In this document: piece after piece, positions 9,178 through 17,035 of the stretch
Layout: every line of letters begins with the position of its first letter
Numbering within the stretch: the stretch's first letter is position 1
NCBI RefSeq assembly: GCF_025808395.1
Contig: NZ_CP075524.1
Location: 806,001-870,000, forward strand
Source of the DNA: Microcella sp.
GTDB taxonomy: Bacteria > Actinomycetota > Actinomycetes > Actinomycetales > Microbacteriaceae
Direction: 5' to 3'
DNA length: 64,000 nt
Program-made: the position numbers and the translations under genes
Notes under the pieces: model-generated
Seen by the model: only the letters and a program-made list of their open reading frames with translations
What the model was told of the DNA's origin: nothing
Databases searched by the model: none

Positions 9178-9774
9178 TCACCGGCTGACGGGCGACGGAA
9201 TCGCGCCTGACGTTATCGGGGTGGTGGCCGTCGGTGCCGTTGCCACGCCTGCCGAGCCCGCATCACTGCCGTCGCCGACTGTCGTGGAGGTTTCGAGCGC
9301 CGCCGCAGTCACGAGTGCGACATCAGACAGCAAGACGTTGCCGATCACCGTCGCGCCACCGTGCAGAAAGCCCGATCCTGTTCCGGCGGCCACGGGCGCG
9401 CCGAGCACTCGAGCGTCGGCGAGCCGCAAGTAGGCGGGGCTGGCATTCGCGACCATGCCGAGCGACTCTGCGTTCATCGCAAGATGCTGAGGCGAGCGCA
9501 GGGCATCGAGCGATTCACTGAGCACTTGGGCAGAGCGGTCGAGCTCGACACGCTGGCTCTCGAGTGCCGTGATGCGGTATGCCCCCTCAGACAGCACGAT
9601 GCTGAGCGCGAGCTGCGCGAGCAGTATGGCGAACACGCCGATCACGGTGGCGACGGCGTAGGCAGCTCGAGGTCGCGCACGACGCTGACTGCGCGTGGCG
9701 ACGATCTCGAGCGGTGCGGGCGCAGGCTGCCGCCGCGGCAGGCGTGCGGGGGCGACCACGGGCACGGCGCTCAT
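9178..9774 (-). CDS. FtsL-like septum protein (bitopic membrane protein)
   Basis: A 198-residue protein in the ftsL position between rsmH and ftsI. It has a basic, proline-rich cytoplasmic tail of about 38 residues, one hydrophobic segment (about residues 40-62), a heptad-like stretch (ALESQRVELDRSAQVLSESL) typical of the FtsL/DivIC coiled coil, and then an Ala/Thr/Gly-rich external tail with low sequence conservation. Its ATG overlaps the rsmH stop by 4 bp. FtsL sequences diverge strongly, so the call rests on topology and position. Confidence 0.72.
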   Translation of the reverse strand: MSAVPVVAPARLPRRQPAPAPLEIVATRSQRRARPRAAYAVATVIGVFAILLAQLALSIVLSEGAYRITALESQRVELDRSAQVLSESLDALRSPQHLAMNAESLGMVANASPAYLRLADARVLGAPVAAGTGSGFLHGGATVIGNVLLSDVALVTAAALETSTTVGDGSDAGSAGVATAPTATTPITSGAIPSPVSR

Positions 9775-10724
9775 GCGGCGGCCCGCAGTCTCTCGGCAGC
9801 ACGAAGCCTCACCGAGATTGAGCGCGAATTGACCGCTCGCTCTGCATCGCTCGCGAGTTCGGCCCCGCGCACCAGCAGCTCGAACTCTGGCCGGTGCTCG
9901 GGCAGTTCGATCGGCAGACCGGCCGGAGCCGTCGACGTGCTGCGCCGAGCCAGCTCGCGCTTGACGATGCGGTCTTCGAGCGACTGGTAGGCGAGCACGA
10001 CGATGCGACCGCCGACCGACAGCGCGTCGAGGGCGGCTGGCAGCGCTTGCTCGAGTGCGTCGAGCTCTCGATTGACCTCGATGCGCAGCGCCTGGAAGAC
10101 GCGCTTCGCCGGATGGCCGGCACGCTGCACTGCTCGCGGCGTGGCATCGATGATGAGCTGCACGAGCTGCGACGAGCGTTCGAGCGCGCCTGCCGACCGA
10201 GCGGCGACGATGCGACTCGCGTACCGGGGCGCGAGCTTCTCTTCTCCGTACTCATAGAAGATGCGACGCAGCTCAGACTCCGAGTACTCGGCGAGGATCG
10301 TCGCAGCCGTGGTGCCGCTCGTACGATCCATCCGCATGTCGAGCGGGGCGTCGTGCGCGTAGGCGAACCCCCGCTCTGGTTCGTCGAGCTGCATCGACGA
10401 GACGCCGAGGTCGAAGAGCACCGCCGTCGCAGTCTCGATACCGAGACCGTCGAGTGCGGCGCGGATTCCTGAGTAGACGGTGTGCACCGTGTGCACGCGG
10501 TCGCCGAAGCGAGCGAGGCGGCGGCCCGCCAGAGCGAGCGCGTCTGGGTCGCGATCGAGGCCGACGAGGGTGAGTTCTGGGTGACGCTCGAGGGCGGCTT
10601 CTGCGTGGCCACCGAGCCCGAGAGTGGCATCGATGAGCACCGCACCGGGCGTCGAGAGCGCGGGATTCAGCAGCTCGAGGGTGCGGTCGAGCATGACGGG
10701 CACGTGCAGGTCGGCGGTGTTCAT
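9771..10724 (-). CDS. rsmH: 16S rRNA (cytosine1402-N4)-methyltransferase
   Basis: RsmH methylates N4 of C1402 in the ribosomal P site. The 317-residue product begins LHVPVMLDRTLELL, followed by the SAM motif DATLGLGGH, and has the conserved FDLGVSSMQLD and FAYAHDAPLDMRMD motifs, then VFQALRIEVN. The frame is open further upstream, but the ATG at 10724 gives the normal N-terminus. It is the second gene of the dcw operon, 104 bp after mraZ, with a hairpin in the gap. Confidence 0.96.
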   Translation of the reverse strand: MNTADLHVPVMLDRTLELLNPALSTPGAVLIDATLGLGGHAEAALERHPELTLVGLDRDPDALALAGRRLARFGDRVHTVHTVYSGIRAALDGLGIETATAVLFDLGVSSMQLDEPERGFAYAHDAPLDMRMDRTSGTTAATILAEYSESELRRIFYEYGEEKLAPRYASRIVAARSAGALERSSQLVQLIIDATPRAVQRAGHPAKRVFQALRIEVNRELDALEQALPAALDALSVGGRIVVLAYQSLEDRIVKRELARRSTSTAPAGLPIELPEHRPEFELLVRGAELASDAERAVNSRSISVRLRAAERLRAAA

Positions 10725-10770
10725 GATCGAGTTCGGGCAGAACGCGGGGCCTTGATCCCCATCCGTGCGA

Positions 10771-10796
10771 CCTGGCACCGGGGAAGGTGCGCCAGG
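10771..10796 (-). promoter_or_regulatory. Hairpin between mraZ and rsmH
   Basis: Reading the minus strand, CCTG and CAGG arms flank GCACC-TTCCCC-GGTGC, giving a GC-rich stem with one bulge. No U tract follows, so it is not a classical terminator. It could stabilise or process the mRNA, or act as a partial attenuator between the regulator mraZ and the rest of the cluster. Confidence 0.35.
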
Positions 10797-10828
10797 GCGA
10801 CTCACGGCTGGGAGTCGAGGTCTCGCGG

Positions 10829-11260
10829 TCAGAAGAGCCCGGGAATCACCTCCTCCTCTGTGCTGGCGAATGCTTCTTCTTTCTCGGCGTAGTAGGCGTT
10901 CCAGGCCTCGGTCGACCAGATCTCGGCACGGTCTCCTGCGCCGATGACGGTGAGCTCGCGGTCGAGCCCCGCATACTCGCGAAGCACGGCCGGAATCGTG
11001 ATGCGGTGCTGCGAATCGAGGGTCTCTTCGCTCGCGCCCGAGAGGAACATGCGCTGAAACTCCCGACCCTGCCGACTGGTGAGCGGGGCGGTGCGCAGCT
11101 TGTCGAGCTGCTCGCGAAAAGTCGTCTGGCTGAAGACGTAGATGCAGTGCTCTTGGCCGCGCGTGAGGATCACGCCGTCGGCGAGCTCGTGACGAAACTT
11201 CGCCGGAAGGATGATGCGGCCTTTGTCGTCGAGTTTGGGGGTGTGCGTGCCGAGAAGCAT
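10829..11260 (-). CDS. mraZ: Transcriptional regulator MraZ
   Basis: MraZ is the AbrB-fold regulator that binds its own promoter and represses the dcw cluster. The 143-residue product has the two repeated SpoVT/AbrB-like halves, each with a DxxGRI/DSQHRI-type motif: KLDDKGRIILPAKFR near residue 9 and LDSQHRITIPAVLR near residue 80. It is the first gene of the cluster, and direct repeats matching the known MraZ operator lie 46-71 bp upstream of its start, which supports autoregulation. Confidence 0.96.
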   Translation of the reverse strand: MLLGTHTPKLDDKGRIILPAKFRHELADGVILTRGQEHCIYVFSQTTFREQLDKLRTAPLTSRQGREFQRMFLSGASEETLDSQHRITIPAVLREYAGLDRELTVIGAGDRAEIWSTEAWNAYYAEKEEAFASTEEEVIPGLF

Positions 11261-11305
11261 CGTCCTGGCCCCCCTCTCATCTCCGGCCCGAGATCAGGTG
11301 ATGTA

Positions 11306-11331
11306 CTCCACATTACTCCACTTTCCTCCAC
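11306..11331 (-). promoter_or_regulatory. MraZ operator: three GTGGAG boxes at 10-bp spacing
   Basis: On the minus strand three exact GTGGAG hexamers start every 10 bp (plus-strand CTCCAC at 11306, 11316 and 11326). Such 10-bp-phased boxes upstream of mraZ are the known binding pattern of the MraZ octamer. A -10-like TAATGT (plus strand 11310-11315) lies inside the array, so bound MraZ would cover the promoter. Confidence 0.85.
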
Positions 11332-11459
11332 CTAGTAAAGGAGAGCACGCCAAATATCGCACAGCTGCGCCATTTCCTCCACCAGACGCCCGAAAATGCG
11401 GGGCTGTTCGTCAGAGAGCTGGGTGGAGGAGATTGCCTCGACTACGGCGCGCCGGGCAC

Positions 11460-11487
11460 AAAAAAGGGCCGACCCGGAGGTCGGCCC
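11460..11487 (-). terminator. Rho-independent terminator after the DUF3040 gene
   Basis: In the minus direction GGGCCGACC, a 4-nt loop (TCCG) and GGTCGGCCC form a perfect 9-bp stem followed by six T residues. It lies 28 bp past the stop of the DUF3040 gene and is the clearest intrinsic terminator of the window. It also separates that gene from the mraZ promoter region. Confidence 0.9.
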
Positions 11488-11514
11488 ACGACAGTGGAGG
11501 AGAGTGGTGGAGCG

Positions 11515-11895
11515 CTACTGCCCGCGCTCGTCTTGGCGGCGATCCCACCGCTCGGTCATGGTGTCCATCCATGAACTGCGAACCGGCTTCGACGATGACG
11601 TCGACCCCGCGGCCGGCGATGACGCAGAACCGCCCGCTCGCCCCGGAGACAGCACCAGCAGCACGCCGCCCAGCATCAGGCCGAAACCGACGACGCCGAT
11701 GATGGGCTGCCGCACGATGACACCGGCGACAAGCGCAGCGACACCGGCGACTGCGAGCAGTGCTCCGATGACGATGAGTCGGTAGTTGGGCTTGCCGCGA
11801 CGACCAGACACGGTCGCGACGAAATCCGCGTCGTTCTGGTAGAGATTGCGCTCCATCTCTTCCAGGAGACGCTGCTCGTGCTCCGAGAGCGGCAT
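11515..11895 (-). CDS. DUF3040 membrane protein (Rv2169c-like)
   Basis: A 126-residue protein with the DUF3040 N-terminal signature PLSEHEQRLLEEME, two closely spaced hydrophobic segments (about residues 42-85), and a Ser/Pro-rich then basic C-terminal tail. In mycobacteria the equivalent gene lies between mraZ and the prenyl synthase gene, as here. Function is unknown. The ATG at 11895 was preferred over an upstream one because the conserved motif starts directly after it. A strong terminator follows. Confidence 0.85.
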   Translation of the reverse strand: MPLSEHEQRLLEEMERNLYQNDADFVATVSGRRGKPNYRLIVIGALLAVAGVAALVAGVIVRQPIIGVVGFGLMLGGVLLVLSPGRAGGSASSPAAGSTSSSKPVRSSWMDTMTERWDRRQDERGQ

Positions 11896-11963
11896 GGTGA
11901 CCCCTTCAACAACCGGTCGCGCGAGTGATCCCCGCTCGACCATTCTAGGACCGCGCTGCTGGA

Positions 11964-11969
11964 TAGGCT
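11964..11969 (+). promoter_or_regulatory. -10 element (TAGGCT), leaderless start of prenyl synthase gene
   Basis: TAGGCT ends 6 nt before the GTG start, so transcription should begin at or next to the start codon. No Shine-Dalgarno sequence is visible. Confidence 0.5.
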
Positions 11970-11975
11970 AGGCAG

Positions 11976-13097
11976 GTGCCTGAGAGATTGCGGTTAGTCG
12001 ACCTCGTGAACACCCGGCTCGAGCTCTTTCTCGACCAACGGGCGTCGCACTTGTCGACCATCGGCGACGAGCTCGCGGTGTTCACCGATGCCAGTCGCGA
12101 CCTGCTCGGCGGGGGCAAGCGGTTTCGGGCGCTGTTCTGCTACTGGGGCTGGCACGCCGTGGCAGGCACCGTGAACCCTGATGATCTGCTCGCCGATCTC
12201 GACGAGCACCCAGACCTGTCGAGCATCATCGATGCCGCAGCCGCGCTCGAGCTTTTTCACGCGGCCGCGCTCGTGCACGACGACATCATGGACAACTCTG
12301 ACACCCGGCGCGGAATGCCTTCTGCGCATCGGCGTTTCGAGAATGCGCACCGCTCGCGCGAATGGCGCGGCGACGCCGAGCGGTACGGAGCGTCAGCAGC
12401 TCTGCTGCTCGGCGACCTGCTGCTGGGCTGGAGCGATGAGCTGCTCGACGCCGGGCTGTCTGCGCTTCCCGACGCGGCCGCTGCACGATCGGCGAGGGCC
12501 GAGTTCCACACCATGCGCGCAGAAGTCACCGTGGGCCAGTACCTCGACATTCTCGAAGAGGTCGCCTGGAGCGATGCCGACGAACGCGAGCTGCTGCCCA
12601 GGGCGCATCGGGTGGTGGTCTACAAGTCGGCGAAGTACTCGATCGAGGCCCCCCTCGCGCTGGGCGCCCTCATGGCTGGCGGAAGCCTCGAGCAAGTTGC
12701 GGCCGTGCGCGCGTTCGGCCTGCCGCTCGGCATTGCATTTCAACTGCGGGATGATCTGCTCGGTGTCTTCGGCGACCCCCAGGTCACCGGCAAGCCGGCC
12801 GGCGACGATCTCAGAGAAGGCAAGCGCACCGTCATCATCGCCCTGGCGCGGGCCAACTTGCCCCCCGGAGCCGTCACCCTCATCGATGAGCTGCTCGGCG
12901 ACTCGACTCTCGACGACCACCAGATCGCGACGCTGCAGGCGACCATCCGTGACAGCGGCGCCGTCGACACGGTCGAGCAGATCATCGCGAGGTCGGTCGC
13001 CGATGCCGTCGCAGCGCTCGAGAATGCTCCGCTCAGCCGCGCGGCTCGCGCAGAGCTCATCGGGCTGAGCGACCTCGTCACACGACGCGCGCACTGA
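11976..13097 (+). CDS. Polyprenyl (geranylgeranyl-type) diphosphate synthase
   Basis: Trans-prenyltransferase that condenses IPP with allylic diphosphates. The 373-residue protein has GGGKRFRAL near residue 46, the first Asp-rich motif DDIMD (about residue 102) and the second DDLLGVFGD (about residue 258). The residues just before the first motif (HAAALVHDD) suggest a C15-C20 product, but chain length cannot be fixed by eye. It corresponds to the idsA2 position in mycobacteria. A GTG start sits 6 nt after a -10 hexamer. Confidence 0.9.
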   Translation: MPERLRLVDLVNTRLELFLDQRASHLSTIGDELAVFTDASRDLLGGGKRFRALFCYWGWHAVAGTVNPDDLLADLDEHPDLSSIIDAAAALELFHAAALVHDDIMDNSDTRRGMPSAHRRFENAHRSREWRGDAERYGASAALLLGDLLLGWSDELLDAGLSALPDAAAARSARAEFHTMRAEVTVGQYLDILEEVAWSDADERELLPRAHRVVVYKSAKYSIEAPLALGALMAGGSLEQVAAVRAFGLPLGIAFQLRDDLLGVFGDPQVTGKPAGDDLREGKRTVIIALARANLPPGAVTLIDELLGDSTLDDHQIATLQATIRDSGAVDTVEQIIARSVADAVAALENAPLSRAARAELIGLSDLVTRRAH

Positions 13098-13111
13098 GGC
13101 CGACGCGCTCA

Positions 13112-13127
13112 CGGGCGCCGACGCCCG
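13112..13127. terminator. Short GC hairpin between convergent genes
   Basis: CGGGCG-CCGA-CGCCCG forms a 6-bp stem between the prenyl synthase stop and the end of the convergent Rv2175c-like gene. There is no T tract on either side, so it is only a weak terminator candidate. Confidence 0.3.
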
Positions 13128-13141
13128 CGCAGGCTGACGGG

Positions 13142-13480
13142 CTAGAGCGCGAGTGCCTGCGCCACGCGACGCACCTCGGCCTTGCGACCAGCACGCAGCG
13201 CTGCGATGGGGCTCGCCTCGAGCGTGTCGTCGCGCTCGAGCATCCACTGCATCGCCTCGTCGTCGCTGAAGCCGTCATCGGCCAGCAGCACGAGGGTTCC
13301 CCGCAGGTCTTTGAGCGGCTCTGCACCGTCGAGAAACTCTTCGGGAACCACGAGCACGCCGTCGCGCCGCACCGCGAGCAGCTGCCGCTCTTCGATCAGC
13401 CTGCGCACCTTGCTCGGGCTGAGGCCGAGTCGCTCGACGAGATCGGGAACGGTCAACCAGCGAGCGGAGTCTGCAGCCAC
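13142..13480 (-). CDS. Rv2175c-family DNA-binding protein
   Basis: A 112-residue protein with an N-terminal winged helix-turn-helix: WLTVPDLVERLGLSPSKVRRLI, residues 8-29. It matches the Rv2175c family, which in Mycobacterium tuberculosis is a substrate of the kinase PknL that loses DNA binding on phosphorylation. The pknL homologue is 1.6 kb away here, so that link is plausible. The N-terminal Thr of the mycobacterial phosphosite cannot be matched by eye. GTG start. The gene is divergent from the LysM protein gene. Confidence 0.85.
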   Translation of the reverse strand: MAADSARWLTVPDLVERLGLSPSKVRRLIEERQLLAVRRDGVLVVPEEFLDGAEPLKDLRGTLVLLADDGFSDDEAMQWMLERDDTLEASPIAALRAGRKAEVRRVAQALAL

Positions 13481-13654
13481 GCCTCTAGCGTGCCATGCTC
13501 CGGGCGCATCGACAGCCCCCTGCTTATGTTACGAACATGTAAACCCGAGTCACATCTATCACATCTGTGTACTTCCGTTGTACCCTGTGACAGCGAGCGG
13601 GGGTTCGCGGTGGACCAGTTGGTCTGCGAGGAGAGCTGTGAAGGGCCGGATCAC

Positions 13655-15037
13655 ATGACCGACACTCGATGCGCTGCTGACACTGCGCGAGTGGCACGGC
13701 AGCACGACGAACCGGCAGACAGGGCCCGCGAAGTGTTCGGAGGGCTCACGCCTCGAGCGCCGTACACCGACACCGCCGCTGCCGCGCGCACCGCCCACGC
13801 CGTCGGGCGAGTGCGCTCGGCAGCCGGGCACGCACGCACAGCGGCGTTCACCACCGTGCCGGTCGTGCTCACCGGCGCGCTCGCCCTCAGCCTCGGGCTC
13901 GCGGGGCCCGTCGAGGCCGCGCAGTCGCGCAAGCCCGCGCCTCCGAAGCCGCAGCAGTCACCCGATGCGCACACGCTGCGGGCTGCCTTGAGCCAACTCG
14001 GTGCCGCCATCATGCCGGGCGCCTTGACGGCAACTGCCGTCACGACAAGCGCAGCACCCGCGGTCTACACGGTGCAGGCTGGCGACACCGTGAGCAGCGT
14101 GGCCCAGCGCTTCGGGCTCTCGACCGCATCAGTGCTCGCCCTCAACGGCCTGTCGTGGAAGTCGGTGATCTTTCCGGGTCAGACCCTCAGGTTGACGAAC
14201 GCTCCGGTGAAGACGACGGCTCCCCCGCCTGCGACGACCACGGGCGGTCAGTACGCGATTCGCAAGGGCGACACGGTGTCGTCGATCGCCGCCCGGTTCG
14301 GCATCACCACCCAGTCGATCCTCGACGCCAACGCGCTCACCTGGTCGAGCATCATCTACCCGGGCCAGTGGCTCACCATTCCCGGCCACGAGAGCTCGAG
14401 CACCATTCCGGCACCCAGCATCAGAGAGTCGGCGAGCGACGCCGAGATCGAACTCGCGTCGCTCGAGTCAGACGCCGACGCCCTCACCGACAGCGAGACC
14501 TCGCTCTTGACGGCGGCCGCATCGATGGCGATCGCCGAGCGCCCCGCGCTGCCGGTGTCGTCACCTGCCCGCCCGACCTCGAACCCCGGCTCCGGTGGGC
14601 CGAGCGGGCCGAGCGGCCCGCCCGCCGGAGGAAGCATCACTCCCCTGACTGCTGAGATGCGCACCCATGCGGCGACCATCATCAGAGTCGGCCGCGAGCT
14701 CGGCGTGCCGCAGTACGGCATCGTCATCGCCCTCGCGACGGCGATGCAAGAGTCATCGCTGCGCAACCTCTCGTGGGGAGACCGCGACTCGGTCGGACTC
14801 TTCCAGCAGCGCCCCAGCTCGGGGTGGGGAACAGCCGCAGATCTGCAGATTCCGAGCCACGCTGCGCGCCTGTTCTATGTGGGACGACCCGGATACACCC
14901 GAGGGCTGCTGGGCATTCCCGGGTGGCAGAACATGACGCTGACGCAGGCCGCCCAAGCGGTGCAGATCTCTGCGTACCCCCACGCCTATGCGAAGTGGGA
15001 GGCGAGCGCGTGGGCGTGGTACTACGAGCTCACGTGA
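13655..15037 (+). CDS. Exported LysM-domain protein with C-terminal lysozyme-like domain
   Basis: About 460 residues. An Arg-rich N-terminus leads to a hydrophobic segment (about residues 65-85, ending GPVEAAQS) that looks like a signal peptide or anchor. Two LysM domains follow, starting near residues 138 (YTVQAGDTVSSVAQRFG) and 200 (YAIRKGDTVSSIAARFG), then a Ser/Ala/Gly/Pro linker. The C-terminal 130-residue domain contains the ATAMQESSLRNL and DSVGLFQQRPSSGWG motifs of a goose/transglycosylase-like fold, with a Glu in the catalytic position. It probably binds and cleaves peptidoglycan. ATG 13655 was chosen, but a GTG at 13610 is possible. It lies upstream of pknL, which senses muropeptides. 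Confidence 0.85.
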   Translation: MTDTRCAADTARVARQHDEPADRAREVFGGLTPRAPYTDTAAAARTAHAVGRVRSAAGHARTAAFTTVPVVLTGALALSLGLAGPVEAAQSRKPAPPKPQQSPDAHTLRAALSQLGAAIMPGALTATAVTTSAAPAVYTVQAGDTVSSVAQRFGLSTASVLALNGLSWKSVIFPGQTLRLTNAPVKTTAPPPATTTGGQYAIRKGDTVSSIAARFGITTQSILDANALTWSSIIYPGQWLTIPGHESSSTIPAPSIRESASDAEIELASLESDADALTDSETSLLTAAASMAIAERPALPVSSPARPTSNPGSGGPSGPSGPPAGGSITPLTAEMRTHAATIIRVGRELGVPQYGIVIALATAMQESSLRNLSWGDRDSVGLFQQRPSSGWGTAADLQIPSHAARLFYVGRPGYTRGLLGIPGWQNMTLTQAAQAVQISAYPHAYAKWEASAWAWYYELT

Positions 15038-15084
15038 GTCGTCAGCCGCGGGTGCGCCTCCGTCGATGCTCAGCGACGTCGACC

Positions 15085-15090
15085 TAGACT
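15085..15090 (+). promoter_or_regulatory. -10 element (TAGACT), leaderless start of pknL
   Basis: TAGACT ends 7 nt before the GTG start of pknL. No Shine-Dalgarno sequence is present in the short leader, so a leaderless mRNA is likely, even though the LysM gene ends only 60 bp upstream. Confidence 0.5.
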
Positions 15091-15097
15091 CGCAAGG

Positions 15098-17035
15098 GTG
15101 AGCACCTCGACGACCGATCCCCTCATCGGCCGACTGATCGACGGCCGCTACCACGTGCGCTCGCGCATCGCGCGCGGTGGGATGGCCACCGTCTACCTCG
15201 CCACCGATCAACGACTCGATCGACTCGTCGCCGTGAAGATCATGCACGGGCACCTCGCCGACGACAGCCAATTCAAAGAACGCTTCATTCAAGAGGCACG
15301 CTCGGCCGCGCGACTCGCGCACCCCAACGTGGTGAACGTCTTCGATCAGGGGCAAGACGCCGAATCTGCCTACCTCGTCATGGAGTACCTGCCGGGCATC
15401 ACGCTGCGCGAGCTGCTGCACGAATACGGTGCGCTCACGCCCGAGCAGACGATGGACATCACCGAGGCCGTGCTGGCGGGCCTCGCCGCCGCACACCGAG
15501 CCGGCATCGTGCATCGCGATCTGAAGCCCGAGAACGTGCTGCTCGCCGATGACGGCCGCATCAAGATCGGCGATTTCGGCCTCGCCCGTGCCGCGAGCGC
15601 CAACACCGCCACCGGCAAGGCCCTGCTCGGCACCATCGCCTACCTCTCGCCAGAACTCGTGACTCGAGGCATCGCCGACACCCGCAGCGACATCTACGCC
15701 GTCGGCATCATGATGTTCGAGATGCTCACCGGCGAGCAGCCCTACAAGGGCGAGCAGCCTATGCAGATCGCCTACCAGCACGCCAACGACACCGTGCCGG
15801 CCCCGAGCTCTCTCAACCCTCACGTGCCCGCCGAGTGGGACGAGCTCGTGCGGTGGGCCACAGCGCGAGAGCCTCACGATCGACCCGCTGACGCCCGAGC
15901 GCTGCTCGATCAGCTGAGTGAGACGGGTCGGTCGCTGCAGACTGCTCTGCCGGCAGCCGAGACGCAGCGCACCATGCTGCTCACCTCGCCGATTCCGACA
16001 CTGCCGCCCACCGGCGAGACCCAGGTGCTCGGCACCCGCGGCAGCACCGATACCGCACCCGCCGCGTCATCCACCGCAGAGCTGACGCGCCGTGGATCAT
16101 CGAACCGTCGTCGCGGCTGGCTGCTCTTCGCAGCGGTGCTCGCCCTGGCCGGGCTCGCAGCTGGAGTGGGCTGGTGGTTCGCCGCCGGCCCAGGGTCGAC
16201 CATCACCATCGCCGACGTTCGCGGCGAGACCATCGACGGGGCGAGGGCCATTCTCGACGAGCAGGGAGCGCTCGTCGCCGATGCGCTCGGTGAGCGCTAC
16301 GACCTCGAGGTCGAACCGGGGCGCGTCGTCGGCACCGACCCCCAGGCCGGTGAGACGATCGATCGCGAGACCCCCGTAACTATCATCGTGTCGCTCGGCC
16401 CCGAGCCCACGACCGTGCCAGCCGTGCTCGGGCTCGCTGAAGCTGATGCGCGCGCAGAGCTCGTCGCCGCGGGCTTCGTGATCGACGAGAGCATCAGGCA
16501 GTTCGATAGCGAGGTTGCCGACGGCTCGGTGATCGCCCTGCTCGATGTCGATCAGATCGCTCTCGAGGCGGGGGCCGACTCGTTCAAGGGCACCACCGTG
16601 ATGCTCGTCGTCTCGGTCGGGCCCGTTCCCGAGGTGCGAGGGCTCACCGTCGAGGCAGCGCAGGCGGCACTCAGCGCACGCGAGCTGACGGGCATCGTCG
16701 GGGGCACGTCAGAGTTCGACAACGACATCGCCATCGGCGACGTGCTGCGCATCGAGGCCACCACCGACGGCCCCCTCCGACCGGGGCAGACGGTGACGAT
16801 CATCGTCTCGCGGGGGCCAGACCTCGTGGCCGTTCCGAATGTCGTCGGTGAGACCATCGAGAACGGCATCAGGATTCTGCGCGACGCAGGCTTCCGTGTG
16901 AACTCCGACGACGTGCGAACCGTCATCCCTCAAGACCGCTGGGGTCAGGGGTTCGCGCGCATCGCGCGCACCGACCCCGCAGGCGGTCAGCAGGCCATCC
17001 GCGGGTCGACGATCGTGGTGGTCGGCGAGTTCTAG
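15098..17035 (+). CDS. pknL: Transmembrane Ser/Thr protein kinase with four PASTA domains
   Basis: A 645-residue receptor kinase. The cytoplasmic kinase domain (about residues 14-275) has the glycine loop IARGGMATV, VAVKIMHG, the catalytic loop HRDLKPEN (about 139-146) and DFG (about 158). A juxtamembrane linker rich in Thr/Pro and one membrane helix (about 341-364) follow. Four extracellular PASTA repeats end in TIIV(S)-type strands. PASTA domains bind muropeptides or lipid II. Synteny (Rv2175c-like gene before, aroG after) identifies it as PknL, whose corynebacterial form also has PASTA domains. The stop overlaps the stop of the convergent aroG gene. Confidence 0.93.
   Translation: MSTSTTDPLIGRLIDGRYHVRSRIARGGMATVYLATDQRLDRLVAVKIMHGHLADDSQFKERFIQEARSAARLAHPNVVNVFDQGQDAESAYLVMEYLPGITLRELLHEYGALTPEQTMDITEAVLAGLAAAHRAGIVHRDLKPENVLLADDGRIKIGDFGLARAASANTATGKALLGTIAYLSPELVTRGIADTRSDIYAVGIMMFEMLTGEQPYKGEQPMQIAYQHANDTVPAPSSLNPHVPAEWDELVRWATAREPHDRPADARALLDQLSETGRSLQTALPAAETQRTMLLTSPIPTLPPTGETQVLGTRGSTDTAPAASSTAELTRRGSSNRRRGWLLFAAVLALAGLAAGVGWWFAAGPGSTITIADVRGETIDGARAILDEQGALVADALGERYDLEVEPGRVVGTDPQAGETIDRETPVTIIVSLGPEPTTVPAVLGLAEADARAELVAAGFVIDESIRQFDSEVADGSVIALLDVDQIALEAGADSFKGTTVMLVVSVGPVPEVRGLTVEAAQAALSARELTGIVGGTSEFDNDIAIGDVLRIEATTDGPLRPGQTVTIIVSRGPDLVAVPNVVGETIENGIRILRDAGFRVNSDDVRTVIPQDRWGQGFARIARTDPAGGQQAIRGSTIVVVGEF

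Noticed and set aside
13490..13654. An extended N-terminus of the LysM protein from 13490
   Set aside because: The extra 55 residues are Cys-rich and show no signal-peptide pattern; the ATG at 13655 gives a basic leader followed by a hydrophobic segment.
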